A stretch of DNA of 64,000 nucleotides from Novosphingobium sp. TH158 (GTDB taxonomy: Bacteria > Pseudomonadota > Alphaproteobacteria > Sphingomonadales > Sphingomonadaceae). How positions within the stretch are numbered: position 1 is the stretch's first letter; each line of letters begins with the position of its first letter. Positions 47,943 to 58,693 of the stretch are shown piece after piece. Both the position numbers and the translations under genes were made by a program. The notes under the pieces are model-generated. The model searched no databases. It had not been told where the DNA came from and saw nothing but the letters and a program-made list of their open reading frames with translations. The DNA is taken from the NCBI RefSeq assembly GCF_002855555.1, contig NZ_PKRT01000001.1:558001-622000 (forward strand). Reading direction: 5' to 3'.

Positions 47943-48839
47943 TCAGTGATCCCTTTCAACAACATAGCGCGCCAGCGCCCGCAGCAGGTCTGCTTCCTGC
48001 CCGTGGTGGCCCAGATGTGCAATGGCCTGATCGACCAGCATTCGGGCCTGTTCCCGAGCGCGCTCGGGGCCGAGCAGCGAAACGAAGGTCTGCTTGCCGG
48101 CCTCGGCATCCTTGCGCAGAGCCTTTCCGGCTGCCGCCTCGTCTCCCTCGTGGTCGAGCAGGTCGTCGGCGATCTGGAAGGCAAGGCCGATATCGCGGGC
48201 ATAGCCGCGCAGGTGCGTGCGGCCCTCTGGCGGCAGGCGGCCAAGGATTGCGCCCATGTCCACTGCCGCCGCGAGCAAGGCACCGGTCTTGAGCTGCTGC
48301 AGGCGGGTGATGGTCGGCAGGTCGAACGATTGCCCTTCGGCAACAATGTCCATCATCTGACCGCCCGCCATGCCGTTCATGCCCGAAGCATGGCCAAGCG
48401 AAAGCACCAGCTCTGCCCGGGTGAAGGGATCGGGAAAGGCCACCGGATCGGCGAGAAGCTCGAACGCGAAATCGTGCAGCGCGTCCCCGGCGAGAACTGC
48501 GGTAGCCTCGTCGAATGCCAGGTGCAGCGTCGGCTTGCCGTGGCGGGTATCGTCATTGTCCATGCACGGCAGGTCGTCATGGATCAGCGAATAGACATGG
48601 ATCGCCTCGATCGACAGGCCGGCGCGCAAGGCGCTGGAGCGGTCGACGCCATACATCTCCGCCGTCGCGGTCAGCAGCAGCGGCCTCAGCCGCTTGCCGC
48701 CGCCGATGGCCGCATAGCGCATCGCCTCGACAAGCCGCGCGCGGGCATCGCCGGGCACCGGCAGCAGGAGATCGAACAGGTCATCGACTTCCGCGGCAAT
48801 GCGCGAAAGAGCCTCGGCAAGGATCGGTTCTGCGGCCAC
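47943..48839 (-). CDS. ispA: polyprenyl (farnesyl-type) diphosphate synthase
   Basis: A 298-residue prenyl synthase with a GTG start. The two Asp-rich motifs that bind magnesium diphosphate are seen in LIHDDLPCMDNDDTRHGKP and FQIADDLLDHEGD, with GGKRLRPLL before them. Length and the xseB-ispA order fit farnesyl diphosphate synthase. Chain length cannot be proved from sequence. Confidence 0.93.
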   Translation of the reverse strand: MAAEPILAEALSRIAAEVDDLFDLLLPVPGDARARLVEAMRYAAIGGGKRLRPLLLTATAEMYGVDRSSALRAGLSIEAIHVYSLIHDDLPCMDNDDTRHGKPTLHLAFDEATAVLAGDALHDFAFELLADPVAFPDPFTRAELVLSLGHASGMNGMAGGQMMDIVAEGQSFDLPTITRLQQLKTGALLAAAVDMGAILGRLPPEGRTHLRGYARDIGLAFQIADDLLDHEGDEAAAGKALRKDAEAGKQTFVSLLGPERAREQARMLVDQAIAHLGHHGQEADLLRALARYVVERDH

Positions 48840-48845
48840 GACGGC

Positions 48846-49079
48846 TCAGGCGTCAGGCGAATCGAACGGCGCCGTTCCGGCGGCCTGCCCGTCAGCACCC
48901 TTGACGATTTTCTCGATCCGGGCCGACGCCGCATCCAGCCGTGACTGGCACAGCTTGCGCAGCCGTTCGCCCTCTTCATACAGCGTGATCGAATCGTCGA
49001 GCGGAACCTCGCCGCTTTCCAGCTTGCGGACGACGTCTTCCAGCGCCCTGAGCGCCTGTTCGAAGGTCATTTCGGACAT
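48846..49079 (-). CDS. xseB: exodeoxyribonuclease VII small subunit
   Basis: A 77-residue helical subunit: MTFEQALRALEDVVRKLESG, DDSITLYEEGERLRKLC. It joins the XseA large subunit to degrade single-stranded DNA. The start at MSEMTFEQ is the family start, and the ten upstream codons are not needed. It is six bases from ispA. Confidence 0.95.
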   Translation of the reverse strand: MSEMTFEQALRALEDVVRKLESGEVPLDDSITLYEEGERLRKLCQSRLDAASARIEKIVKGADGQAAGTAPFDSPDA

Positions 49080-49137
49080 ATGGACGACCAATGACCGCGC
49101 GAATAGCACGGGTCAAGCTGACATTGGAGAAAAGCCG

Positions 49138-49536
49138 ATGAAATGGACAATTGCCTATATCTCTGCCGCGATCTCGTTCGGGATACTCGATTTCCTGTGG
49201 CTCGGCTGGGCCGGAAAGAACTTCTACCGCCCGGCCATCGGTGAACTGCTCGCCCCTTCGTTCCGGGGCGGTCCGGCGCTGGTGTTCTATGCGATCTACA
49301 TCGCCGGCATGGTCTGGTTCGCCGTTCGTCCCGGCCTGGCCGGCGGGTTGAACGCGGCGCTGCTCAACGGCGTGCTGCTGGGCGGGCTGGCCTATGCCAC
49401 CTATGACCTCACCAACCAGGCGACGATGAAGGTCTGGCCGGTGCACATCACCATCGTCGACATCATCTGGGGCGCATTCGCCACGGCGGTTGCTTCGGTC
49501 GTCGCTACCTGGGTGACAACGCGTTTCACGGCCTAG
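49138..49536 (+). CDS. DUF2177-family membrane protein
   Basis: A 132-residue protein with four hydrophobic helices: MKWTIAYISAAISFGILDFLW and LGGLAYATYDLTNQATMKVW with VDIIWGAFATAVAS. These blocks are typical of the DUF2177 family, whose function is unknown. GGAGAAAAG lies just before the ATG. It is divergent from xseB. Confidence 0.88.
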   Translation: MKWTIAYISAAISFGILDFLWLGWAGKNFYRPAIGELLAPSFRGGPALVFYAIYIAGMVWFAVRPGLAGGLNAALLNGVLLGGLAYATYDLTNQATMKVWPVHITIVDIIWGAFATAVASVVATWVTTRFTA

Positions 49537-49569
49537 CCATTCGCGCGCTCCGGGGCTATGGGCGCGCGC

Positions 49570-51729
49570 ATGTCCGAAATCACGCCAGACGTTGTCGCCG
49601 CCCACGGGCTGTCCGAGGAAGAGTACGAGCGCGTCCTGCACGCGCTCGGCCGCGAGCCGAACCTTGTCGAGCTCGGCATCTTTTCGGTGATGTGGTCGGA
49701 GCACTGTTCCTACAAGTCGAGCCGCTTCCACCTCAAGAAGCTGCCGACCGAGGCACCCTGGGTGATCCAGGGCCCGGGCGAAAACGCCGGCGTGATCGAC
49801 ATCGGCGATGGCCAGGCCGCCATCTTCAAGATGGAGAGCCACAACCACCCCAGCTATATCGAGCCCTATCAGGGCGCGGCGACCGGCGTTGGCGGCATCC
49901 TGCGCGACGTGTTCACCATGGGCGCCCGGCCCGTGGCCAACATGAACGCGCTGCGCTTTGGCCGCCCTGACCACCCGAAGATGAAGCACCTCGTCCAGGG
50001 CGTGGTTGCGGGCATCGGAGGCTACGGCAACTGCGTGGGCGTGCCAACCGTTGGCGGCGAGACGAACTTCCACAAGGCCTATGACGGCAATATCCTGGTC
50101 AACGCGATGACCGTGGGCGTCGCCGAACAGGACAAGATCTTCTACTGCGCGGCGACCGGCCTGGGCAATCCGATCGTCTATGTCGGCTCGAAGACCGGAC
50201 GCGACGGTATCCACGGCGCCACCATGGCCTCTGCCGATTTCGGCGAGGATATCGAGGAAAAGCGCCCCACCGTTCAGGTTGGCGATCCCTTTGTCGAAAA
50301 GCTGCTGATCGAGGCCTGCCTTGAACTGATGTCCACCGACGCCATCGTCGCGATCCAGGACATGGGCGCGGCCGGCCTCACCTCCAGCTCGGTCGAAATG
50401 GCCAGCAAGGGCGGCGCGGGCATCCGGCTCGACATGAACAAGGTGCCCTGCCGCGAAGAGGGCATGACGCCTTACGAAATGATGCTTTCGGAAAGCCAGG
50501 AGCGCATGCTCATGGTGCTGAAGCCCGGCAAGGAAGCCATGGCCGAGGCGATCTTCCGCAAGTGGGAACTCGACTTCGCGGTGATCGGCGAGGTTACCGA
50601 CACCGGCCACATGGTGCTGGAATTCGATGGCGAAGTCGTTTGCGACATCCCGCTCGGCCCGCTGGCCGATGACGCGCCCGAATACGAGCGCCCCTACGCC
50701 TCGCCCGAGGAATACAAGGCCTGGGCCAAGGTTGCGCCGCTGGGCACCGTGCCGGAAAGCGCAGACCTGGGTGCAGACCTGCTCAAGCTCATGGCCAGCC
50801 CGGATCTCGCCTCGCGCAAGTGGATCTGGGAACAGTATGACAGCCAGGTGGGCGCGGACACGCTGCAGAAGAGCGGCGGCGATGCGGCGGTCGTGCGCGT
50901 GCACGGTTCACGGAAGGCGCTGGCAATCAGCACCGATTGCACCCCGCGCTATTGCTATGCCGACCCCTACGAAGGCGGGAAGCAGGCCGTGGCCGAAACC
51001 TATCGCAACATCAGCGCGGTTGGCGCAACGCCGCTGGCCATCACCAACTGCCTCAACTTCGCCAACCCGCAGCGCCCGGAAATCATGGCCCAGATCGTCG
51101 GATGCCTGAACGGCATGGGCGATGCCTGCCGCGCGCTCGACTATCCGATCGTCTCGGGCAACGTCAGCCTCTACAACGAGAGCAAGGCCACCGGCGGCGG
51201 CTCGGCAATCCTTCCCACGCCCGCGATCGGCGGCGTTGGCGTGATGGCCGACCATGAAAAGATGGCCCGCATCGCCTTCACCCGCGAAGGCGATGGTATC
51301 TGGTTGCTTGGCAGCGCCGGCAGCCACCTTGGCCAGTCGCTCTGGCTGCGTGAAATCCAAGGCCGCGAAGATGGCAATCCGCCGCCGGTCGACCTCGCCA
51401 GCGAACGCGCGCGCGGGGAAGCGGTGCGCGGCCTGATCGCCTCCGGCGTGGCTCGCGCAGTGCACGACGTTTCCGACGGCGGCCTGCTGGTTGCCCTCGC
51501 CGAAATGGCGCTGGCCGGCAATGTCGGCTGTTCGCTCTCGGTCGATCTCGATACGGCGGCGGCCTTCGGTGAGGACCAGGGCCGCTACATCATCGTCGCG
51601 CAGGCGGGGACCACTGTCGACGGCGCAGTGCAGATCGGCACGGTCGGCGGTGACAGCGTGGCAGGCGTTTCGCTCGCCGCCCTGCGCGATGCCAGCGAGA
51701 GCTTCTTCCGCGACTGGATGGAGGACTAG
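49570..51729 (+). CDS. purL: phosphoribosylformylglycinamidine synthase subunit PurL
   Basis: The 719-residue small-type PurL acts with PurS and PurQ in purine synthesis, turning FGAR into FGAM with [43 protein letters not shown] and [12 protein letters not shown] are clear. No purS or purQ is beside it. A possible start four codons upstream (49558) exists. The stop overlaps the convergent Coq4-like gene by four bases. Confidence 0.97.
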   Translation: MSEITPDVVAAHGLSEEEYERVLHALGREPNLVELGIFSVMWSEHCSYKSSRFHLKKLPTEAPWVIQGPGENAGVIDIGDGQAAIFKMESHNHPSYIEPYQGAATGVGGILRDVFTMGARPVANMNALRFGRPDHPKMKHLVQGVVAGIGGYGNCVGVPTVGGETNFHKAYDGNILVNAMTVGVAEQDKIFYCAATGLGNPIVYVGSKTGRDGIHGATMASADFGEDIEEKRPTVQVGDPFVEKLLIEACLELMSTDAIVAIQDMGAAGLTSSSVEMASKGGAGIRLDMNKVPCREEGMTPYEMMLSESQERMLMVLKPGKEAMAEAIFRKWELDFAVIGEVTDTGHMVLEFDGEVVCDIPLGPLADDAPEYERPYASPEEYKAWAKVAPLGTVPESADLGADLLKLMASPDLASRKWIWEQYDSQVGADTLQKSGGDAAVVRVHGSRKALAISTDCTPRYCYADPYEGGKQAVAETYRNISAVGATPLAITNCLNFANPQRPEIMAQIVGCLNGMGDACRALDYPIVSGNVSLYNESKATGGGSAILPTPAIGGVGVMADHEKMARIAFTREGDGIWLLGSAGSHLGQSLWLREIQGREDGNPPPVDLASERARGEAVRGLIASGVARAVHDVSDGGLLVALAEMALAGNVGCSLSVDLDTAAAFGEDQGRYIIVAQAGTTVDGAVQIGTVGGDSVAGVSLAALRDASESFFRDWMED

Positions 51730-52562
51730 GCTGCCTCGGCCACGGGCGCGATGAGCCCGTAAGGGTCAAGGCCCATGCCGCGCCAGACGGTGTGGCACTG
51801 GTTGTAATGGCGCGCAGGCGTGATGTTCAGCCGCCGGCGGGCTTCCTCGATCGGCAGTGGCAGCAGGTCCTTGACCGACTGTTCGGCCAGTCGCGGGCAA
51901 GCCTTGCCCAGCTTCTGCCCTTCGCGGATCGCCCGGAACACCGGGGCCGCGCTCTTGATGCGGCTGCGGATTTCGAACCCGCCGGCATATCCCATGAACA
52001 GGTGCGCCGGTGCCGGCTGCTGGCTGTAGGTAAAGGCCAGGACGCACAGTTCGCCCAGCGCGTCGCGGCCATAGCCGGTCAGCACGTGCAGCAGGTCATG
52101 CGTGTCCCGGATCCGCTCGAAGTACCAGGAAAAGCGGTCATCGAACCGCGGCCGTTCGCCCCAGAAATTCTCGAACTCGTCGACCAGTCCCTGCGCGGTC
52201 AGTCCTTCGCGCTCCATGAAGTCGCAATAGACCTGCGCGAGCGAACCGGCGGGCATGCGGCGCAGCATGGCGTGATCGTCAAGCAGTTCGGGCAGGAAAG
52301 GTTCAGCCATGAACAGGCGCTGCCCGGCATCGCGGGTAAGGAAGCGCGTCGCGGCGCGTTCCATGCCCTTCCACGGCAGGGCTTCGAAAATGTGGAAGAC
52401 CTGCGTGGTGTCTTCCTTGTTGCGGATAAGCTGGCGGAAGTGGCGCCACGCCTTGCCCCAATCGTAGCGCAGTTGCGGGCGACCGGGGATGAGCACAGGC
52501 GTGTCCGCGCGCGAGGCACTGGCGGCTTTAGTGAACTGGTTTTGGCTCGCGGGCATTTCCAT
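51726..52562 (-). CDS. Coq4-family protein
   Basis: A 278-residue protein with the family metal-binding motif [13 protein letters not shown] at about residue 145 and [14 protein letters not shown] sequence before it. Coq4 proteins help ubiquinone synthesis, where an oxidative decarboxylation role has been shown for some members. Bacterial members also occur beside isoprenoid-degradation genes. The C-terminal [20 protein letters not shown] is well kept. A striking palindrome overlaps its promoter. Confidence 0.85.
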   Translation of the reverse strand: MEMPASQNQFTKAASASRADTPVLIPGRPQLRYDWGKAWRHFRQLIRNKEDTTQVFHIFEALPWKGMERAATRFLTRDAGQRLFMAEPFLPELLDDHAMLRRMPAGSLAQVYCDFMEREGLTAQGLVDEFENFWGERPRFDDRFSWYFERIRDTHDLLHVLTGYGRDALGELCVLAFTYSQQPAPAHLFMGYAGGFEIRSRIKSAAPVFRAIREGQKLGKACPRLAEQSVKDLLPLPIEEARRRLNITPARHYNQCHTVWRGMGLDPYGLIAPVAEAA

Positions 52563-52582
52563 GTCCCCCGAGATATATCAAC

Positions 52583-52596
52583 TGACATTAATGTCA
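52583..52596. promoter_or_regulatory. 14-bp perfect palindrome over the coq4-like promoter
   Basis: TGACATTAATGTCA is a perfect palindrome 20 bases before the start of the Coq4-like gene. Read on the minus strand it contains a perfect -35 hexamer (TTGACA, 52597-52592). This fits a TetR-type operator that blocks the promoter. No TetR gene is adjacent. Confidence 0.6.
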
Positions 52597-52678
52597 ATAG
52601 TAGCCCACTTGCCCTTGCCGTTCACAAGCGGCAAATATCCGGCACAACACGCAATGTGTTGGATGGAGGGGGAATGCG

Positions 52679-53281
52679 ATGCGGGCGCTGGTTCGGCTGC
52701 TAGGCACGTTAATAAGGCTGCTGCCGGGCACGTTCGTCGGAATCGGCGCGATCCTGATGGGGCTGAAGGTGGGCGAGACCCCAACCGAAGGCCTAAGGCT
52801 GGCATCGGTCTACACCGCGCGGGCAGCTTTCCCGCTGTTCATTATCGCCTTCACCGCAAGTTCGCTGGCACGCCTGTGGCCTGGACATTTCACCAAGCGG
52901 ACACTCCAGGTGCGCCGCTGGTGGGGCCTGAACTTTGCCATGTGCCACACGCTGCACCTCGTGGCCTTCGTCGCCTATTTCAGGGCACTTGGCGAACCGG
53001 TGCCGCTGCTTGGGGCGCCGATATATGTCCTGATCTACGCCATGGCCCTGACTTCGACCAACCGGGCCCAGAAGGCCTGGGGTCAGAACTGGAAGCGGCT
53101 GCACAAGGCCGGTTCCTATGCCATCTGGGCGGCCTTCACCGTGGCCTATGGGAGCAAGGCCATTGCCGGACAAAGCCCGGCCATCTCCATACCCTTTGCG
53201 ATGATCTGCCTCGCAGCGCTCGGCCTGCGGATCGCAGCGTGGCAGGACAAGGGGGCAAAGGCCGCCTTCGCCCGGGCCTGA
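52679..53281 (+). CDS. ferric-reductase-like transmembrane protein
   Basis: A 200-residue protein with about six hydrophobic helices. RRWWGLNFAMCHTLHLVAFVAYF and NWKRLHKAGSYAIWAAFTVAYG carry paired His residues as in the heme-binding FRD/MsrQ-like family, which pass electrons across the inner membrane. No catalytic partner such as MsrP is beside it. GGAGGGGG precedes the ATG. Confidence 0.78.
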   Translation: MRALVRLLGTLIRLLPGTFVGIGAILMGLKVGETPTEGLRLASVYTARAAFPLFIIAFTASSLARLWPGHFTKRTLQVRRWWGLNFAMCHTLHLVAFVAYFRALGEPVPLLGAPIYVLIYAMALTSTNRAQKAWGQNWKRLHKAGSYAIWAAFTVAYGSKAIAGQSPAISIPFAMICLAALGLRIAAWQDKGAKAAFARA

Positions 53282-53284
53282 AGC

Positions 53285-54169
53285 TCAGTCCCAGATCCAT
53301 TCGTCGCGCGGAATGCCCAGCAGTTCGAGAACGCCGGTCAGGTCGCCGCGGTCGACCCAGCCATCTGCCGCCTCGCGCGCTTTGGGCTTGGCGGCATAGG
53401 CAATGCCGTAAGTCGCGGCTTCGAGCATGGGAATATCGTTGGCCCCGTCACCCGTGGCGAGCGTGACCACCCCTTCCCCGATCCGCGCCGCTTCATCGAG
53501 CAGCACCGCCTTCTTGACGCCGCTGTCGGTAATGCCGCCGACCAGCCCGCCGGTCAGCGCACCGCTGGCAACTTCGAGCCGGTTGGCGACGACCATCTCG
53601 AAACCCAGCTGCTCGGCCACGGGATCGGCAAACTGGTGGAAGCCACCGGTAACCAGCACCGTCCTGCAGCCCTTGGACTTCAGCGTTTCAACCAGCACGC
53701 GCGCGCCGGGCATGGGGGCGATGCGGGTGGCGAGACATTCGACAATCGCGCCCTCCGACAGGCCGCGCAGCAGGACGACGCGCTCGCGCAGCGCGCTCTC
53801 GAAATCGAGCTCGCCCTGCATGGCCCGCTCGGTAATCGCGGCAATCTGCGGCTTCAGCCCGGCAAAGTCCGCCAGCTCGTCGATGCACTCGGCCATGATC
53901 ATCGTCGAATCCATGTCGCTGACGAACAGGCGCGGCACCTGTGGTTCATGGTCTGCGATCAGCAGGTCGCTGGGGGTGAACTGGGCATCCAGCACCTGGC
54001 GAACCACCGCTGGATCGCCATCGGCGAGGCTGAACTGGAGCACCGAACCGCAGAATTCGAGCATCGAGGCAGAAGCGACAGTGCAACCGCGCGCCTTCAG
54101 CTCGGCAATGGCCGTGTCGACATGTGCCGACATTTGTTCCGGTTCTGCTATCAGCCGGGCAATGAGCAC
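53285..54169 (-). CDS. serB: phosphoserine phosphatase
   Basis: A 294-residue HAD phosphatase that makes serine from phosphoserine. The nucleophile Asp is in FVSDMDSTMIMAECIDELAD, motif II in TVLVTGGFHQFADPVAEQLG, and the acidic motif IV in ATGDGANDIPML. A regulatory N-terminal domain is at residues 1-80. The GTG start at 54169 has AGGAG nine bases upstream and overlaps the miaA start on the other strand by eight bases. Confidence 0.94.
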   Translation of the reverse strand: MLIARLIAEPEQMSAHVDTAIAELKARGCTVASASMLEFCGSVLQFSLADGDPAVVRQVLDAQFTPSDLLIADHEPQVPRLFVSDMDSTMIMAECIDELADFAGLKPQIAAITERAMQGELDFESALRERVVLLRGLSEGAIVECLATRIAPMPGARVLVETLKSKGCRTVLVTGGFHQFADPVAEQLGFEMVVANRLEVASGALTGGLVGGITDSGVKKAVLLDEAARIGEGVVTLATGDGANDIPMLEAATYGIAYAAKPKAREAADGWVDRGDLTGVLELLGIPRDEWIWD

Positions 54170-55133
54170 CGAAGATTCTCCTGAATGGTCCGGCCAGCCG
54201 AGTCCGTCCCGGCCACCGCTGGCGCTCATTGCAGGGCCGACCGCCAGCGGCAAGAGCGATCTGGCGGTGCGCCTCGCGCTGGCGCTCGAAAAGCGGGGCC
54301 GGCAGGGCGTGGTCATCAACGCCGACAGCGCACAGGTCTATGCCGATCTAACCGTGCTGAGCGCGCGGCCCTCGCCCGACGAGATGGCCGGGATCGACCA
54401 TCGGCTCTACGGCGCCTGGGACGGGGCCCAAAGCTGCTCGGCCGCAGACTGGGCGCAGGCGGCCAAGGCGGAAATCGCTGCGGTCCATAAGCAAGGCGCG
54501 GTGCCGATCCTCGTCGGCGGTACGGGCCTTTATATCCGCACCCTGCTGGATGGCATTGCCCCGGTACCCGAAATCGACCCAGCCATCCGCACCGATGTGC
54601 GCGCCCTGCCCGTCGCCATTGCCTACCAACAGCTGCAGGCAGAAGATCCCGAACGCGCGGCGCGGCTTGATGCCGCAGACACCACCCGGATTGCCCGCGC
54701 GCTTGAGGTCGTGCGATCAACCGGCAAGCCGCTCGCCTACTGGCAGCAACAGGTCTCGGGCGGGATCGGGGGCTCGGTTTCGCTGCATCCGGCGATCCTG
54801 CTGCCTAACCGGCAATGGCTTTACGAGCGCTGCGACACCCGCTTCGCCGCCATGCTGCAGCTCGGCGCAATCGACGAGGTGCGCGCCTTGCTGGCCCGCA
54901 ACTTGCCGGCGGAAATGCCCGTGATGCGCGCCATCGGCGTGCCCGAAATCGCCGAATTCCTGCGCGGAGAGCTGTCGATCGACGAATGCCAAGCCCGCGG
55001 CGCACAGGCCACCCGCAACTACGTCAAGCGCCAGATGACCTGGCTGCGGCATCAACCTCCCGCTGACTGGCCGCGGATCGAGTCAGAAACGTTTAACGAG
55101 CAATTGATCTTCGCATCATTATTACGCGATTAG
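54162..55133 (+). CDS. miaA: tRNA dimethylallyltransferase
   Basis: A 323-residue enzyme that prenylates A37 of tRNAs reading UNN codons. The P-loop is in LALIAGPTASGKSDLAVRLA, then INADSAQVYADLTVLSARP, VGGTGLYIRTLLDG and ARGAQATRNYVKRQMTWLR. The frame is open much further upstream, but that region is antisense to serB. The ATG at 54162 lacks a good ribosome site, and its first ten bases cover the serB start. Confidence 0.94.
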   Translation: MSTEDSPEWSGQPSPSRPPLALIAGPTASGKSDLAVRLALALEKRGRQGVVINADSAQVYADLTVLSARPSPDEMAGIDHRLYGAWDGAQSCSAADWAQAAKAEIAAVHKQGAVPILVGGTGLYIRTLLDGIAPVPEIDPAIRTDVRALPVAIAYQQLQAEDPERAARLDAADTTRIARALEVVRSTGKPLAYWQQQVSGGIGGSVSLHPAILLPNRQWLYERCDTRFAAMLQLGAIDEVRALLARNLPAEMPVMRAIGVPEIAEFLRGELSIDECQARGAQATRNYVKRQMTWLRHQPPADWPRIESETFNEQLIFASLLRD

Positions 55134-55136
55134 CGC

Positions 55137-55213
55137 TTGACACGTTATTTAGTGTCGCCTACCGCGCTGCACAACGGCTGCTTCGGCAGTCGCCTAGCGA
55201 GCTGGAGAGGTGG
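55137..55213 (+). promoter_or_regulatory. promoter and structured leader of ilvB
   Basis: A perfect -35 TTGACA at 55137-55142 just after miaA, with a weak TACCGC 17 bases on, marks a likely promoter. The leader then forms a UUCG-capped hairpin (GGCTGC 55176-55181, GCAGTC 55186-55191), further closed by CGCT/AGCG, and leads into the terminator-like stem listed next. Confidence 0.5.
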
Positions 55214-55247
55214 CCCGGCGCAGTGGACTGTGCCGGGTCAGTCTTTT
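55214..55247 (+). terminator. terminator-like hairpin between promoter and ilvB (attenuator candidate)
   Basis: CCCGGCGCAG and CTGTGCCGGG form a 10-bp stem with one G-T pair and a TGGA loop, followed by a short T tract (TCTTTTAT). It ends 35 bases before the ilvB start, in the transcript leader. That position suits control by attenuation. No leader peptide rich in Ile, Leu or Val was found. Confidence 0.65.
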
Positions 55248-55281
55248 ATCAGGCTGCCCGATATTTTGAGGAGTGACTGAC

Positions 55282-57024
55282 GTGAGCCAGGAGCGCAGCG
55301 GCGCAGACATACTGGTCGAAAGCCTGGTGCGGCAGGGGGTCGAATTCGTGTTCGGCTATCCCGGCGGGGCCGTGCTGCCGATCTATGACGCCCTGTTCAA
55401 TGACGAACGCATCCGCCACATCCTCGTCCGGCACGAAGCGGGCGCGGCCCACGCGGCGGAAGGCTATGCCCGTTCCACCGGCAAGCCGGGCGTCGTGCTC
55501 GTCACCTCGGGCCCGGGCGCAACCAATGCCGTTACCGGCATCGCCGATGCGTTCCTCGATTCCATTCCGCTCGTCGTCATCACCGGACAGGTTCCCACCG
55601 GCCTGATCGGCTCCGATGCCTTCCAGGAGGCCGATACCATCGGCATCACCCGGCACTGCACCAAGCACAATTACCTGGTGAAGGACCCGGCCCAGCTGGC
55701 TGCCATCGTCGACGAGGCATTCCAGATCGCCACCACCGGCCGTCCCGGCCCCGTCGTGATCGACATTCCCAAGGACGTGCAGATCGCCTCTGCCGCGTTC
55801 CATGAAGGCGCGCCCCAGCGCAACAACCGCTATTCCCCGCAGCTTGAGGGTTCCGAAAGGGAAATCGCCCAGGCCATCGAACTGATCGCCAATGCCAAGG
55901 CCCCGGTGTTCTACACCGGCGGCGGCGTGATCAATTCCGGCCCCGAAGCGAGCGCCCTGCTGCGCGAATTCCAGCGGCTGACCGGCGCGCCCGTCACCTC
56001 CACGCTGATGGGGCTCGGCGCCTTCCCGGCTGGCCATCCCGACTGGCTGGGCATGCTGGGCATGCACGGCACCTATGAAGCGAACTGGGCGATGAACCAG
56101 GCAGACCTGATCGTTTGCCTTGGCGCCCGTTTCGATGACCGCGTGACGGGTCGTCTCGATGCCTTTGCGCCCAATTCGACCAAGATCCACATCGATATCG
56201 ACCGCGCTTCAATCAACAAGACGGTCCATGTCGACCTGCCGATCATCGGCGATTGCGCCCACGTCCTGCAGCAGCTGATCGACGCTTGGGGCACGCGCAA
56301 GCCGCGCGACCTCGCGCCGTGGAAGGCCCGCATCGATGGCTGGCGCGAAAGGAAGAGCCTGGCCTATCCGCGCCGCGCCGATTCCATCGTGCCGCAGTAT
56401 GCGATCGAACGCCTGTTCGAGCTGACGAAGGATCTCGACCCGATCATCTCGACCGAGGTCGGCCAGCACCAGATGTGGGCGGCGCAGTATTTCCACTTCT
56501 TCGGTCCGAACAAGTGGCTGACTTCCGGCGGTCTCGGCACCATGGGCTACGGCATGCCGGCGGCCATCGGCGCGCAGCTGGGCAATCCGGGCAAGCTGGT
56601 GATCGACATCGCTGGCGATGCCTCGATCCAGATGAACATCCAGGAAATGGGCACGGCCACGCAGTATCGCGCGCCGATCAAGGTCTTCGTGCTCAACAAC
56701 CAGTGGATGGGCATGGTCCGCCAGTGGCAGGAACTGACCTATGAGAGCCGCTATTCGAACTCCTATTCGGACAGCCTGCCCGATTTCGTGAAGCTTGCCG
56801 AAGCTTATGGCTGGAAGGGCATCCGCATCGAGAGCGAGGCGGAACTGGATGCCGGCATCAAGGCGATGATCGAACACGATGGCCCGGTCTTCGTCGATTG
56901 CTGCGTGCACAACGAGGCGAACTGCTTCCCGATGATCCCAAGCGGCGCGGCGCATACCGACATGATCCTGTTCGGCGATACCGTCGCCGGGACCATGGAC
57001 GATGAAGCCAAGGCGCTGGTGTAA
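55282..57024 (+). CDS. ilvB: acetolactate synthase large subunit
   Basis: A 580-residue thiamine-diphosphate enzyme that makes acetolactate for Ile, Leu and Val synthesis. [18 protein letters not shown], the catalytic Glu in [14 protein letters not shown], and the ThDP motif [12 protein letters not shown] to [12 protein letters not shown] are present. The GTG at 55282 is favoured because AGGAG (55269-55273) lies eight bases before it. A GTG nine bases upstream would overlap that site. Confidence 0.97.
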   Translation: MSQERSGADILVESLVRQGVEFVFGYPGGAVLPIYDALFNDERIRHILVRHEAGAAHAAEGYARSTGKPGVVLVTSGPGATNAVTGIADAFLDSIPLVVITGQVPTGLIGSDAFQEADTIGITRHCTKHNYLVKDPAQLAAIVDEAFQIATTGRPGPVVIDIPKDVQIASAAFHEGAPQRNNRYSPQLEGSEREIAQAIELIANAKAPVFYTGGGVINSGPEASALLREFQRLTGAPVTSTLMGLGAFPAGHPDWLGMLGMHGTYEANWAMNQADLIVCLGARFDDRVTGRLDAFAPNSTKIHIDIDRASINKTVHVDLPIIGDCAHVLQQLIDAWGTRKPRDLAPWKARIDGWRERKSLAYPRRADSIVPQYAIERLFELTKDLDPIISTEVGQHQMWAAQYFHFFGPNKWLTSGGLGTMGYGMPAAIGAQLGNPGKLVIDIAGDASIQMNIQEMGTATQYRAPIKVFVLNNQWMGMVRQWQELTYESRYSNSYSDSLPDFVKLAEAYGWKGIRIESEAELDAGIKAMIEHDGPVFVDCCVHNEANCFPMIPSGAAHTDMILFGDTVAGTMDDEAKALV

Positions 57025-57036
57025 GGGGCAGTCACG

Positions 57037-57555
57037 ATGATGAAGATCAAGCACCAGGCAGAGGAACGCCACGTCCTGACCATCATGGTCGATAACGAGG
57101 CCGGCATCCTTGCCAAGATCGCCGGGCTGTTCACCGCCCGCGGCTATAACATCGACAGCCTGACCGTGGCCGACATCACCGAGAACCACGCGGTGAGCCG
57201 GATCACCATCGTCACGCACGGCCCGCCGGCGGTGATCGACCAGATCCACGCGCAGCTCGAACGCCTCGTGCCGGTGCACAAGGTGGTCGATCTTTCCGAG
57301 AACGGCCCCTACGTCGAACGCGAACTGGCGCTGATCAAGGTGGCCGGCACCGGCGAGAAGCGCGTCGAGGCGCTGCGCGTTGCCGACGTCTTCCGCGCCA
57401 AGGTGGTCGACACCTCGACCTCCAGCTTCATTTTCGAACTGACCGGCGCGCCGGACAAGATTGACAGCTTCGTCGCCATCATGCGCGAGCTTGGCCTCGT
57501 AGAGGTCGGCCGCACCGGCGTCGTGGGCATGACAAGAGGGCCGGAGGGGGCCTGA
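57037..57555 (+). CDS. ilvN: acetolactate synthase small (regulatory) subunit
   Basis: A 172-residue subunit with the ACT domain at 10-90 (HVLTIMVDNEAGILAKIAGLF, RGYNIDSLTVADI) that binds valine, and a C-terminal domain (RVADVFRAKVVDTSTSSFIF). It is 12 bases after ilvB. The name ilvH is equally used for this type. Confidence 0.96.
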   Translation: MMKIKHQAEERHVLTIMVDNEAGILAKIAGLFTARGYNIDSLTVADITENHAVSRITIVTHGPPAVIDQIHAQLERLVPVHKVVDLSENGPYVERELALIKVAGTGEKRVEALRVADVFRAKVVDTSTSSFIFELTGAPDKIDSFVAIMRELGLVEVGRTGVVGMTRGPEGA

Positions 57556-57602
57556 ACCGAACAGCCGCGCGCCTGCGTGGTCCCGCCAGAGAATTTGCAT
57601 AG

Positions 57603-58631
<1,029 letters not shown>

Positions 58632-58656
58632 TCGACCGCCACCGCGCCTGAATTGG

Positions 58657-58690
58657 CCCCCGTCACCGCTCAGGTGGCGGGGGCTTTTTC
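58657..58690 (+). terminator. rho-independent terminator of ilvC
   Basis: A 12-bp stem (GCCCCCGTCACC with GGTGGCGGGGGC, one G-T pair) around a five-base loop is followed by five T residues. It lies between ilvC and the convergent Rrf2 gene, 25 bases after the ilvC stop. Confidence 0.9.
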
Positions 58691-58693
58691 GTA

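Noticed and set aside
55137..55280. Leader peptide from a TTG or GTG start before ilvB
   Set aside because: The frames (for example VSPTALHNGCFGSRL) are not rich in Ile, Leu or Val and lack a ribosome site.
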